NCBI GenBank assembly: GCA_948473115.1 | Contig: CAOKWI010000044.1 | Span: 1-36,483, forward strand | DNA length: 36,483 nt | Origin: an uncultured Lachnospiraceae bacterium | GTDB taxonomy: Bacteria; Bacillota; Clostridia; Lachnospirales; Lachnospiraceae | Direction of reading: 5' to 3' | Shown: in pieces, positions 23,695 through 31,722 of the stretch | How the letters are laid out: every line of letters starts with the position of its first letter | Position numbering within the stretch: the stretch's first letter is position 1 | The notes under the pieces: model-generated | What the model was told of the DNA's origin: nothing | The model's input: the letters and a program-made list of their open reading frames with translations, nothing else | Databases searched by the model: none | Position numbers and translations under genes: made by a program

Positions 23695-25683
23695 TTGAAC
23701 AGAGATAGAGACAGAAAGGGTTTTAATAAGTCCCAGAGAATGCAGCTGAAAGCGTTCATATGCCTGCTGGGCGTACTGCTGCTCATGATCCTGCTGCTGG
23801 CGAAGTTCGTGTCGCTGCTGTTACATAGAACGGGGGAAGGGCCGGGGGAGAATGAGCCCTCCCTCCCGGTTCCCCACATTCCGGTGGTGAATGTGCTGAC
23901 CAATGTATGGATTCTGGATGTGGGAAGGGAGGAGCTGGTGATTTTCCGGGATGGCCAGCGGGAAAGTTATCCCTATGGCATTCTGACCGAGGGAGCCCAG
24001 GAGGATCTGGGCGCCGTGATGTACGGTCCCGACCCTGCGGTCAGGGAGCAGGTCGCGGATGTGGTTCTGACGGACGGAGCAGTCACAGGCGTCTTTGCGA
24101 AAACAGAGAAGATCAACGGTAGGATTCTCCGTGCGGACGAGAATGGGATTGAGGTGGAAGGATATGGCGTGTATCCCCTGGATGAGGATTATAAGGGATA
24201 CCGGCTGTATGATGCGATGGCCATGTGTACTGTGCGGGATATCTGCTTTGGGTATGATTTTACTGACCTTGTGCTGGATGGAGGAAGCGTCTGCGGCATC
24301 CTGCAGGCCAAGGAAGGAGCCATGGAGTACATCCGTGTGCTGCTGAAAAGCGGGAATTACGACGGGATCTATCACGAGCAGCTGGTTCTGTCAGGAAATA
24401 CGGATTTTACAGTCACATACGGGCCGTACGGGAACAGGACGCAGGAGACTTATCATGCGGGGGAAGAGGTCACCATTGGGCGGGACAGCGGCTATTTTGA
24501 CGGTGACAGGGTCTGGATACAGCCGGAGGCATTAACGGGAAAGCTGACGCTGAAAAATGTGGGGAGAAGCCAGGGAGTTCCCTCCTATCGCGGTGCGCTG
24601 GAACTGCTGGACACGGAGGAGGGGATTATTGTCATCAATGAAGTCCTTCTGGAAGAATATCTCTACAGTGTGGTTCCCAGTGAGATGCCCTCCAAATATC
24701 CCGGGGAGGCGCTGAAGGCGCAGGCGGTCTGTGCCAGGACCTATGCCTATGGGCATATGGAACATGCCGGATACCCCCAGTACGGGGCACATGTGGATGA
24801 CAGCACCTCCTATCAGGTCTACAACAATATATTGGAGCAGGAGAGCACCAGCGCCGCGGTGAAGGAAACCTATGGACAGCTGCTGCTGACCGGCCAGGGA
24901 GCCACGGCAGGCACTTATTACTATTCCACCTCCTGCGGCGTGGGCACGGAGGCCACGATCTGGAAGACGGAGGCGGCTGCGCTGATTGATTACCTCCCTG
25001 CAATGGCGCTGAATCCGGCGGGCAGCCTGGAAGATATTCCGGAAGGCAGCACAACGGGCAGTTACCTGCAGGAGGAGGATCACTTTGACGCCTTTATCCG
25101 TCAGGGAAATGCGGCGGATTTTGAGTCCGGCGAAAGCTGGTACCGCTGGACCTATGAAGTGAAAAAGCTGGATACGGAGCATATGCTGGAGGCGCTGCAG
25201 AAACGGTATGATGCCAATCAAAAGCTGGTTCTGACACTGATGGACGGGGAATATGTCAGTCAGGAGATCGGGGAACTGGATGTGATCAGGGACATTTACA
25301 TTGAAAAGCGGGGCAGCGGCGGTGTGGCGGATGAACTGATCATAGAGACAAAGGAGCATACCTACAAGGTTATTTCCGAGCATAATATCCGCTATGTGCT
25401 GAATGACGGGCAGAGTAAGGTGCGACGGCAGGACGGAAGCCTGGTGGCAAGTCCCAGCTTGCTGCCAAGCGGTTTTTTTGTCATTACAACTGGAAAAGAG
25501 AAAGGAAATGTGGTAGGATATAGCCTGACCGGAGGGGGATTCGGTCATGGAGTCGGCATGAGCCAGAACGGCGCAAAGGAGATGGCGAAAGCCGGCTATG
25601 ACGCGCAGGATATCCTGCTGTTCTTCTATGACGGATGCCATCTGGAAAATATTTATGACGCGGAGGGTGCAAGTGATTCGTAA
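23695..25683 (+). CDS. SpoIID/LytB-domain protein (membrane-anchored)
   Basis: A protein of 662 residues: a basic N-terminus, one membrane helix (about 18-43), a long extracytoplasmic beta-rich region, and a SpoIID lytic-transglycosylase core. The catalytic glutamate is expected in VVPSEMPSKYP (about 329), followed by ALKAQAVCARTYA; the conserved end GGGFGHGVGMSQNGA is near 615-629. SpoIID degrades denuded glycan strands during engulfment; longer relatives such as this one are common in clostridia and may act in wall turnover. The start is TTG at 23695, seven bases after AAGGAG; the ATG at 23691 gives only five codons. The stop overlaps the next gene by eleven bases. Confidence 0.88.
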   Translation: MNRDRDRKGFNKSQRMQLKAFICLLGVLLLMILLLAKFVSLLLHRTGEGPGENEPSLPVPHIPVVNVLTNVWILDVGREELVIFRDGQRESYPYGILTEGAQEDLGAVMYGPDPAVREQVADVVLTDGAVTGVFAKTEKINGRILRADENGIEVEGYGVYPLDEDYKGYRLYDAMAMCTVRDICFGYDFTDLVLDGGSVCGILQAKEGAMEYIRVLLKSGNYDGIYHEQLVLSGNTDFTVTYGPYGNRTQETYHAGEEVTIGRDSGYFDGDRVWIQPEALTGKLTLKNVGRSQGVPSYRGALELLDTEEGIIVINEVLLEEYLYSVVPSEMPSKYPGEALKAQAVCARTYAYGHMEHAGYPQYGAHVDDSTSYQVYNNILEQESTSAAVKETYGQLLLTGQGATAGTYYYSTSCGVGTEATIWKTEAAALIDYLPAMALNPAGSLEDIPEGSTTGSYLQEEDHFDAFIRQGNAADFESGESWYRWTYEVKKLDTEHMLEALQKRYDANQKLVLTLMDGEYVSQEIGELDVIRDIYIEKRGSGGVADELIIETKEHTYKVISEHNIRYVLNDGQSKVRRQDGSLVASPSLLPSGFFVITTGKEKGNVVGYSLTGGGFGHGVGMSQNGAKEMAKAGYDAQDILLFFYDGCHLENIYDAEGASDS

Positions 25684-26503
25684 ACTATATCTGATCGGAA
25701 TGGACTTTTCCGAGCATATGAAAAAACAGAATATCAGCGCATATGCGGCCAGTATCGCTTTTTTCTTTTTTTTGTCGCTGGTGCCCATGCTGATCATGAT
25801 CTGCACCATCATTCCATATACGCCGCTGACGGAGGAGAATCTGGTGACGGCGGTGACGGATCTTACTCCCGACCGGATCGATCCGCTGGCGGAAAGCCTG
25901 ATTGCGGATGTATACGACAAGTCGGCGGGCATTTTGTCCATTGCCCTTTTGGCGACCATCTGGTCTGCCGCCAAAGGTGTTATGGCGTTGATGACAGGCC
26001 TGAATGCGGTAAATGGAGTGGAGGAAAAGCGAAATTACTTTCTGGTCAGGGCAGTGGCATCCGTGTATACGGTGGTGATGCTGCTGGTGGTGATACTGTC
26101 CCTGTTCCTCATGGTATTTGGTGACCAGCTGGTGACGCTGGCACTTCACCGGATTCCCCAGCTGGAGACTGTGGTTTCCTTTGCCATGAATTTTCGATTT
26201 ATCCTGGTGTGGGCGGTGCTGACGCTATTGTTTGCGGCCATTTATACCTATGTGCCTGACGTGAAGCTGAAATTCAAGGAGCAGATCCCGGGGGCGATAT
26301 TCGCGGCTGTGGTGTGGAGTGTTTTTTCCTGGGGATTTTCCATCTATGTGACCTATGGCAACTCCTACGGCATTTACGGCAGTCTGTCCATCATCATTAT
26401 TGTGCTGCTGTGGATGTATTTCTGTATGTACATCATAATGATCGGGGCATACATGAACCGCTATTTTAGCCCGGTGAACAAGGTGCTGGTGAAGCATTTC
26501 TGA
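25673..26503 (+). CDS. YihY/BrkB-family membrane protein
   Basis: A protein of 276 residues starting with GTG at 25673, five bases after GGAGGG (25662-25667) and inside the end of the spoIID-like gene. About six membrane helices are visible. The N-terminal NISAYAASIAFFFFLSLVPML and the later IYTYVPDVKLKFKEQIPGA and YGIYGSLSIIIIVLLWMY are hallmarks of the YihY (formerly 'RNase BN') family. The family is of unknown function; the ribonuclease label was an error carried from E. coli rbn. Translational coupling to a cell-wall enzyme suggests an envelope role, as inference. Confidence 0.9.
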   Translation: MIRKLYLIGMDFSEHMKKQNISAYAASIAFFFFLSLVPMLIMICTIIPYTPLTEENLVTAVTDLTPDRIDPLAESLIADVYDKSAGILSIALLATIWSAAKGVMALMTGLNAVNGVEEKRNYFLVRAVASVYTVVMLLVVILSLFLMVFGDQLVTLALHRIPQLETVVSFAMNFRFILVWAVLTLLFAAIYTYVPDVKLKFKEQIPGAIFAAVVWSVFSWGFSIYVTYGNSYGIYGSLSIIIIVLLWMYFCMYIIMIGAYMNRYFSPVNKVLVKHF

Positions 26504-26625
26504 GAGATAGGATGATAAACGATTTTTTGAACGATAAGATGGTGAATAATTTTTAAATTATAGTAGATTTTTTGCTTCCATTATGATATGATAAATGCAG
26601 GCAGCCCTGAAAAAGGAGGAAATGT

Positions 26626-27288
26626 ATGACAGATAATGAATTGTTGCTTGCAATGTCGGATTTAATGGATGCAAAATTAAAGTCTGCATTAGAGTCCGGA
26701 CTGCAGCCCATAAAAGATGATATCAGAGATTTGAAAATTGATGTCGGGAACATGGACACCCGTCTCGGAGAAGTGGAAGTCCGTCTCGGGAACATGGACA
26801 CCCGTCTCGGAGAAGTGGAAGTTCGTCTCGGAGAAGTGGAAGTCCGTCTTGGGGACATGGACACCCGTCTAGGAGAAGTGGAAGTCCGTCTCGGGGACAT
26901 GGACACCCGTCTAGGAGAAGTGGAAGTCCGTCTCGGGGAAGTGGACACCCGTCTAGGAGAAGTGGAAGTTCGTCTCGGGAACATGGACACCCGTCTAGGA
27001 GAAGTGGAAGTCCGTCTAGGAGAAGTGGAAGCTCATGTCGGGGACATGGACATCCGTCTTGGAGAAGTGGAAGCCCATCTCGGGGAGTTGGACACCCAGG
27101 TCAGGTATATGGCGCTTCATATCGAGAATGTCACGGATAAAAACATTCAACTATTGGCTGAAAATTACGTTCCAGCTGCGAAACAGTATGAGAAGGCATC
27201 AGCTCAGATTGATGCCATGGAGGCGGATATAGATCTGCTGAAGAAGGTCGTCACAAGTCACAGCGAAAAGTTACAGAAATTGGCCTGA
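26626..27288 (+). CDS. heptad-repeat coiled-coil protein
   Basis: A protein of 220 residues with no signal or membrane segment. Residues 1-38 form a helical head (MTDNELLLAMSDLMDAKLK). Residues 39-157 are 17 exact seven-residue units alternating RLGEVEV and RLGNMDT or RLGDMDT types, with hydrophobic residues at fixed heptad positions, so a long continuous coiled coil is predicted. The C-terminus (about 158-220) is again a helical, less repetitive segment ending SHSEKLQKLA. The head and tail resemble a common Lachnospiraceae hypothetical family; the repeat block looks like an expansion between them. GGAGG lies before the ATG. Function unknown; a scaffolding or oligomerising role is a guess. 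Confidence 0.8.
   Translation: MTDNELLLAMSDLMDAKLKSALESGLQPIKDDIRDLKIDVGNMDTRLGEVEVRLGNMDTRLGEVEVRLGEVEVRLGDMDTRLGEVEVRLGDMDTRLGEVEVRLGEVDTRLGEVEVRLGNMDTRLGEVEVRLGEVEAHVGDMDIRLGEVEAHLGELDTQVRYMALHIENVTDKNIQLLAENYVPAAKQYEKASAQIDAMEADIDLLKKVVTSHSEKLQKLA
26740..27096 (+). repeat. 21-bp in-frame tandem repeat (17 units)
   Basis: Each unit encodes one heptad of the coiled coil. Units differ mainly at synonymous positions (CTCGGA, CTAGGA, CTTGGG) and alternate between two types, suggesting amplification of a 42-bp pair. Copy-number changes keep the frame. Confidence 0.95.
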
Positions 27289-27339
27289 ATGGATGCTGCT
27301 GTTTTTCCCGTGAGCAGCGACTGATTTTCAGGTAAGGTC

Positions 27340-27368
27340 TTGACTTTTTCAACTCCAACCGTTAAAAT
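27340..27368 (+). promoter_or_regulatory. promoter of the pheST T-box transcript
   Basis: -35 TTGACT (27340-27345), a 17-bp spacer and -10 TAAAAT (27363-27368). The predicted start near 27375 coincides with the 5' arm of T-box Stem I. Confidence 0.8.
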
Positions 27369-27370
27369 AG

Positions 27371-27663
27371 GGGGCAGTTGGAAAAAGGCATTGATGGTGC
27401 ACAGTAGGGTTTTATCTACCTGTAGAGAGAGGAAGTCATCGGCTGGAAGCTTCCTTATGTTCAGATGAGATCTCGAATTTCCCACCGGAGCTGCCGGAGT
27501 GAAGGCTTTTCCTGTGCCATGGAAAGGGATCGGCTGGTAGCTGCGGACGTGGACGCTCGTTACGCGTGAATGAGAGCCGTACATTCGTAGGAACGGATGG
27601 CGGAAGCAGGGTGGTACCGCGGAAATATTTCGCCCCATGCACAGGAATTGTGCATGGGGTTTT
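27371..27663 (+). promoter_or_regulatory. T-box leader (phenylalanine)
   Basis: The diagnostic T-box sequence AGGGTGGTACCGCG is at 27608-27621, just before a terminator hairpin. Stem I is closed by GGCAG (27373-27377) and CTGCC (27491-27495). A UUC triplet at 27479-27481, on the 3' side of Stem I, is the likely Phe specifier. Uncharged tRNA-Phe would base-pair with the specifier and the T-box bulge, stabilise the antiterminator and allow transcription of pheST. The specifier position is read by eye. Confidence 0.92.
27633..27663 (+). terminator. T-box regulated terminator
   Basis: CCCCATGCACA (27633-27643), loop GGAAT, TGTGCATGGGG (27649-27659), then TTTT (27660-27663). It is mutually exclusive with the antiterminator formed by the T-box sequence. 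Confidence 0.9.
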
Positions 27664-27816
27664 GCTATGTTTCCGGGCACGTGAACCGTCTCCGGCGGAA
27701 GGGATCCAAATCCCGGCACAAGGAATGAGTGGAATTAACAATGTCTCTAAAAAGAAAGTGCAGAGAATGGACACTGAAGGGAAGAGACCGGAACAAAGTC
27801 AAACTGTGCGGCTGCA

Positions 27817-27858
27817 ACAAATTGCTGCGGATAGCACAAATTGCTGTAGACAGCAATT
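27817..27858 (+). repeat. AATTGC hairpin element before pheS
   Basis: Two direct copies of ACAAATTGCTG (27817-27827, 27836-27846). The second forms a nine-base-pair hairpin, AATTGCTGT-ag-ACAGCAATT (27839-27858), ending five bases before the pheS GGAGG. A related hairpin precedes pheT. The rest of the 214 nt between the T-box terminator and pheS has a small GGGAT-ccaa-ATCCC hairpin (27701-27714) and no supported gene. Confidence 0.7.
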
Positions 27859-27877
27859 GGAATGGAGGAAATCTGAA

Positions 27878-28912
27878 ATGAATGACAGACTAGCGGGCAT
27901 CAGACAGGAGATCCTGAACGGGATCGAACAGCATGCCGGTTCAAGGGCGGCGGCTTTTGAACTGAGGAAACAGTTTCTGGATTCCAAGACCGGTAAGATC
28001 GGCCAGATGATGAAGGAAATGAAAAACATTGCTCCGGAGGAGCGCGCCGGCTTTGGCAAAAATATCAATGAACTGAAGGAATGGGCACAACAGAAATTTT
28101 CCGAACTGGATGAAAAACTGAAAGCGAAAGAACTGGAGCGCAGATATGAGTCCGAGAAGATTGATGTGACAATGCCCGCGCAGAAGGTGGAAACGGGCAA
28201 TCTTCATCCTGTTACCCAGATCCGTAACCAGCTTATGGACATCTTCGCGGGCATGGGCTTTGAGGTAGCGCAGACGCGGGAGATCGAGAAGGACTATTAC
28301 AATTTTGAAGCGCTGAATATTCCCAAGGATCATCCGGCCAGGGACATGCAGGATACTTTTTACCTTTCGCCGGAATTTCTTCTGGCTACCCAGACCAGCG
28401 CGGCGCAGATCCATACCATGGAGAAGAAAAAGCCGCCCATCAAGATTGTCGCTGCACCGGGTAAGGTGTTCCGCTCGGACGATGATGCAACCCATTCTCC
28501 CATGTTCCATCAGATGGAGGGGCTGGTGGTGGATGAGAAAATCACGCTGTGCGACCTGAAGGGAATGCTGGAACTTTTCGCGAAGAAGATTTTCGGGGAG
28601 GAAACAACCACAAGGCTGCGTCCCTCCTATTTCCCCTTCACGGAACCTTCCGTTGAGGTGGATGTGAGCTGCTTTTCCTGCGGAGGCAGGGGCTGCAGGC
28701 TGTGCAAGGGCACAGGCTGGATCGAACTGCTGGGTGCAGGCATTGTGAATAAAAAGGTTCTGGAAAACTGCGGTATTGATTCGGAGAAGTACAGTGGACT
28801 GGCTTTCGGTATCGGACTGGACCGCGCTGCCATGCTGAAATACGGCATCAATAATGTGAAGCTGCTGTTCGAATCAGATCTGCGCGTACTGCGTCAGATC
28901 GACGACAACTAA
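27878..28912 (+). CDS. pheS: phenylalanine--tRNA ligase alpha subunit
   Basis: The catalytic subunit of the alpha2-beta2 enzyme that charges tRNA-Phe. 344 residues: an N-terminal helical coiled coil that contacts tRNA (about 1-95), then a class II synthetase core with [14 protein letters not shown], the [21 protein letters not shown] motif 2 region and a C-terminal [14 protein letters not shown] motif 3. The start at 27878 has GGAGG (27864-27868) nine bases upstream; the frame is open well before this through the T-box, which is coincidental. Regulated by the upstream T-box. Partner pheT follows after a 202-nt structured gap. Confidence 0.96.
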   Translation: MNDRLAGIRQEILNGIEQHAGSRAAAFELRKQFLDSKTGKIGQMMKEMKNIAPEERAGFGKNINELKEWAQQKFSELDEKLKAKELERRYESEKIDVTMPAQKVETGNLHPVTQIRNQLMDIFAGMGFEVAQTREIEKDYYNFEALNIPKDHPARDMQDTFYLSPEFLLATQTSAAQIHTMEKKKPPIKIVAAPGKVFRSDDDATHSPMFHQMEGLVVDEKITLCDLKGMLELFAKKIFGEETTTRLRPSYFPFTEPSVEVDVSCFSCGGRGCRLCKGTGWIELLGAGIVNKKVLENCGIDSEKYSGLAFGIGLDRAAMLKYGINNVKLLFESDLRVLRQIDDN

Positions 28913-28929
28913 AACAGGGTGAGCAGAGT

Positions 28930-29102
28930 GCGGAAGTGGAGAGACGGAACAAATTGCCACTGGGCAATTGAACAAGAAAGCAGTCACGGAACAGATGCGC
29001 CCGAAAGAAATTGACAGCTGCGTCCTTTACAGATGAAATTTCTTTCAGTGAAGGGGCGCGGAAGTGGAGAGATGGAACAAATTGCCGTATACGGCAATTG
29101 AA
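28930..29102 (+). repeat. direct-repeat/hairpin module between pheS and pheT
   Basis: Two direct copies (28930-28972 and 29058-29102) start with GCGGAAGTGGAGAGA and end in AATTGCC...GGCAATT hairpins (28952-28969; 29080-29099). Their first 29 bases differ at one position. Between them is a long hairpin: GCGCCC (28998-29003) with GGGCGC (29054-29059) and GAAAGAAATT with AATTTCTTTC (29037-29046). The second hairpin ends three bases before AATGGAGGAG, the pheT ribosome binding site. No gene is supported in the gap. Confidence 0.8.
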
Positions 29103-29114
29103 TGGAGGAGAAAA

Positions 29115-31535
29115 ATGTTAGTACCATTAAGCTGGTTGAAGGAATATGTAGATATTGACATTACGCCACAGGAACTGGAAAAGAAGCTGTTCTCCTGCGG
29201 CTTTGAAGTGGAAGAACTGACAGAGGTGGGAAAGGAGATCAGCGGGGTCGTAGTGGGTCTGGTGGAGGAGTGCGAGCCCATCCCCGATACCCATCTGCAT
29301 GTATGCAAAGTCAATGCGGGACCACACGGAACCTTTCAGATCTGCTGTGGGGCGGATAATGTGAAAGCAGGCGGGAAATTCCCCCTGGCGCTGGTGGGAG
29401 CAACTGTCTATATGACTGCAAAGGATCATAAGACCGTGGAGGGCACCATGACCATCAAAAAGGGGAAGCTGCGGGGGTATGAGTCCGAGGGAATGCTCTG
29501 TTCCGGCGTGGAACTGGGGGTCAGCGAAAATATGTTCCCCGGTGCAGGCTACAACGGACTGCTGGCGCTGCCGGAGGAGGCGGAGACCGGAGCGGACGTA
29601 AAGCCCATGCTGGGGCTGGATGACTGGATCTTTGACATTTCCATCACGGCCAACAGGCCGGACTGCCAGAGTATCCTTGGCATTGCCAGGGAAGTGGCGG
29701 CGGCGCTGGACAAGGAACTGAAAGAGCCCTCTCTGGAATACACGGAAACGGAAGAGAAGAAGGAGGGATTCACCGTCACAGTGGACGCGCCGGAGCTCTG
29801 CCCCAGATACATCGGGCATTATGTATCTGATGTGAAGATCGGGGAGTCCCCCCTGTGGATGAAGCGCAGGCTGGCGCTGGTGGGGCAGGACGCTATCTCC
29901 AATATTGTGGATATCACCAATTATGTCCTGCTGGAAATGGGACAGCCCATGCATGCCTTTGACTGTGACTATCTGGAGGGCAATGCCATTCGGGTAAGAC
30001 GGGCAGGCGAGGAAGAGAGGCTTGTAACACTGGATGCACAGGAGTATACTTTAAATAGCAGCAACCTGGTTATCTGCGACGGTGTGAAGCCTGTGGCGCT
30101 GGCCGGCGTCATGGGGGGACTGAATTCCGAGATCAGGGATACCACCACGGAGGTCCTGTTTGAGTCTGCTAAATTCATGCGCGACAATATCCGCAAGACT
30201 TCCCGCGCCCTGGGCAAGCGTACCGATGCCAGCGCGAGGTATGAGAAGGGTGTGGACGAGTATACTGTGGTGCGCGCCATGAAACGCGCCCTGCATCTGG
30301 TGGAGGAGCTGGGCTGTGGCAGGATTTCCTGTACCCATGTGGATGTAAATACCGGCAATTCCATTGAGCCCAGGGAAATGAAGGTGAGCGTCCGGAAAGT
30401 GAATGGTGTGCTGGGGATCGACGTGCCGGAAACAGAAATCTTGAGGATCATGAGGAATTTACAGTTCAATCCATCCATTTCAGGTGATGAACTGACGCTG
30501 CAGGTGCCTGCTTACCGTGAGGATATGGACTCCTATCCGGATGTGGCGGAGGAAGTGATCCGTATGTATGGCTATGACCATGTCATTCCCGCGTTTCTGC
30601 CGGAAGCAAAGGTCACAATGGGCGGTCTGGACCAGAAGCAGAAGAAGGATTTGAAACTGAAAAGAGCGCTCTGCGGCGCGGGGGCATATGAGTGCATCCA
30701 TTATTCCTTTATCTCGCCTGCAGACCTGGATCTGCTGCGGCTGCCTGAGGATGCCCCTGAGAGAAATGCGATCCGTCTCCTGAATCCCATCAACGAGGAT
30801 CTTTCCCTGATGCGTACCACGCTGGCGGCCTCCATGCTGAACGCCATTGCCAGGAACCAGAAAAAGGGAAATCTTGAGGGCAGACTGTTTGAAATGGCAA
30901 ACGTGTTTATTCCCGGGGAGCTGCCTTTGCAAGACTACCCTGATGAGCGGGATACCCTCTGTATCGGCATTTTTGGGGAGCGGGAAAGCTTCTTCACCCT
31001 GAAGGGACTGGCGGAGAAGGCGGCGGAAACGCTGTTTGTGGAGTTTTCCTATGAGCCTGTAAAAAAGCCCTTCCTGCATCCCTATCAGAGCGCGGCGATC
31101 TTCTTTGAGGGAAAAGAGATCGGCTATCTTGGCAAAGCGGCTTACGAGGTCAGCGAGAGTCTTGATCTGCGCACCGATGCCTATATTCTGGAGATTGATC
31201 TGAAAGCGCTCTCGGCAGAGTATGACAGGGCGGCATCGTTCACGCCGCTGTCCAGATTTTCCGGGGAGAGCCGCGACCTGGCTCTTGTGATGGACCGGTC
31301 GGTGACCTGTGGACAGGTGGAGGATGTGATGAAAAAGTCCTGTTCCCATATCGGGGACATCCGGCTGTTTGATGTCTATGAGGGTTCCCAGATTCCGGCG
31401 GACAAACGCAGTATGGCATTCACCGTCGATTTTGTGCCCGGCGAGGAGGCTTTCGAGCCGGATGCCGTGGATCGGTTTGTGAAAAAGATATTGAAGAATC
31501 TGAAGAATCAGCTGGATATTGATCTGAGAAGTTAA
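29115..31535 (+). CDS. pheT: phenylalanine--tRNA ligase beta subunit
   Basis: 806 residues, the usual bacterial size. In order: an N-terminal EMAP-II-like tRNA-binding domain (about 40-150, with EECEPIPDTHLHVCKV); the B3/B4 editing region (about 210-380, containing MGQPMHAFDCDYL and ALAGVMGG), which hydrolyses mischarged Tyr-tRNA; a B5 domain; a catalytic-like core; and a C-terminal FDX-ACB anticodon-binding domain (about 710-806, FTPLSRFSGESRDLALVMDR). The start is ATG 29115, after GGAGGAG. It is co-transcribed with pheS under T-box control unless the hairpin module in the gap modulates it. Confidence 0.96.
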   Translation: MLVPLSWLKEYVDIDITPQELEKKLFSCGFEVEELTEVGKEISGVVVGLVEECEPIPDTHLHVCKVNAGPHGTFQICCGADNVKAGGKFPLALVGATVYMTAKDHKTVEGTMTIKKGKLRGYESEGMLCSGVELGVSENMFPGAGYNGLLALPEEAETGADVKPMLGLDDWIFDISITANRPDCQSILGIAREVAAALDKELKEPSLEYTETEEKKEGFTVTVDAPELCPRYIGHYVSDVKIGESPLWMKRRLALVGQDAISNIVDITNYVLLEMGQPMHAFDCDYLEGNAIRVRRAGEEERLVTLDAQEYTLNSSNLVICDGVKPVALAGVMGGLNSEIRDTTTEVLFESAKFMRDNIRKTSRALGKRTDASARYEKGVDEYTVVRAMKRALHLVEELGCGRISCTHVDVNTGNSIEPREMKVSVRKVNGVLGIDVPETEILRIMRNLQFNPSISGDELTLQVPAYREDMDSYPDVAEEVIRMYGYDHVIPAFLPEAKVTMGGLDQKQKKDLKLKRALCGAGAYECIHYSFISPADLDLLRLPEDAPERNAIRLLNPINEDLSLMRTTLAASMLNAIARNQKKGNLEGRLFEMANVFIPGELPLQDYPDERDTLCIGIFGERESFFTLKGLAEKAAETLFVEFSYEPVKKPFLHPYQSAAIFFEGKEIGYLGKAAYEVSESLDLRTDAYILEIDLKALSAEYDRAASFTPLSRFSGESRDLALVMDRSVTCGQVEDVMKKSCSHIGDIRLFDVYEGSQIPADKRSMAFTVDFVPGEEAFEPDAVDRFVKKILKNLKNQLDIDLRS

Positions 31536-31569
31536 CTTGCTTTCTGGAACGAGGTTCCATGGAATTGAT

Positions 31570-31701
31570 TTGTGCCGACTGCGTCGGCATACTGGAAAGT
31601 GTTTCAAGAAATTCAAAGCGGCTCCAATACGCCCGCTAAGAATTTCCAAATTACACACTGAGGAATGCTTGTGCCGACCGCGTCGGCATGTCTGGAAGTG
31701 T
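31570..31701 (+). repeat. direct-repeat/hairpin module between pheT and the M18 gene
   Basis: Two copies of TTGTGCCGAC-n-GCGTCGGCAT...TGG (31570-31602 and 31669-31701), each a seven-bp hairpin TGCCGAC/GTCGGCA with a three-base loop. Between them is a nested hairpin: GAAATTC (31608-31614) with GAATTTC (31640-31646), and AGCGG with CCGCT inside. A separate TGGAAC-gag-GTTCCA hairpin precedes it (31545-31559). It has the same architecture as the pheS-pheT gap but different sequence. Confidence 0.75.
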
Positions 31702-31722
31702 GAAAGAAGAAAGGAAAAAGGA

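Noticed and set aside
26512..26556. 14-codon frame after the yihY-like gene
   Set aside because: Too short and with only a weak ribosome binding site. The region reads better as an AT-rich upstream region, with an ATAATTT/AAATTAT palindrome at 26546-26561.
26553..26990. Minus-strand frame with Ser-Pro-Arg-Arg repeats
   Set aside because: It is only the reverse reading of the 21-bp repeat; any frame through such a repeat stays open. No ribosome binding site.
26740..27096. Possible CRISPR array
   Set aside because: The repeats are contiguous 21-bp coding units without spacers. No cas gene or spaced repeat array is present in the window.
27294..27320. Terminator after the coiled-coil gene (GCTGCT...AGCAGC)
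   Set aside because: Six-bp stem with a long loop and no T run following it.
27566..27877. In-frame 104-codon extension upstream of pheS
   Set aside because: It lies in the T-box terminator and leader, and the family N-terminus matches the ATG at 27878 with a good ribosome binding site.
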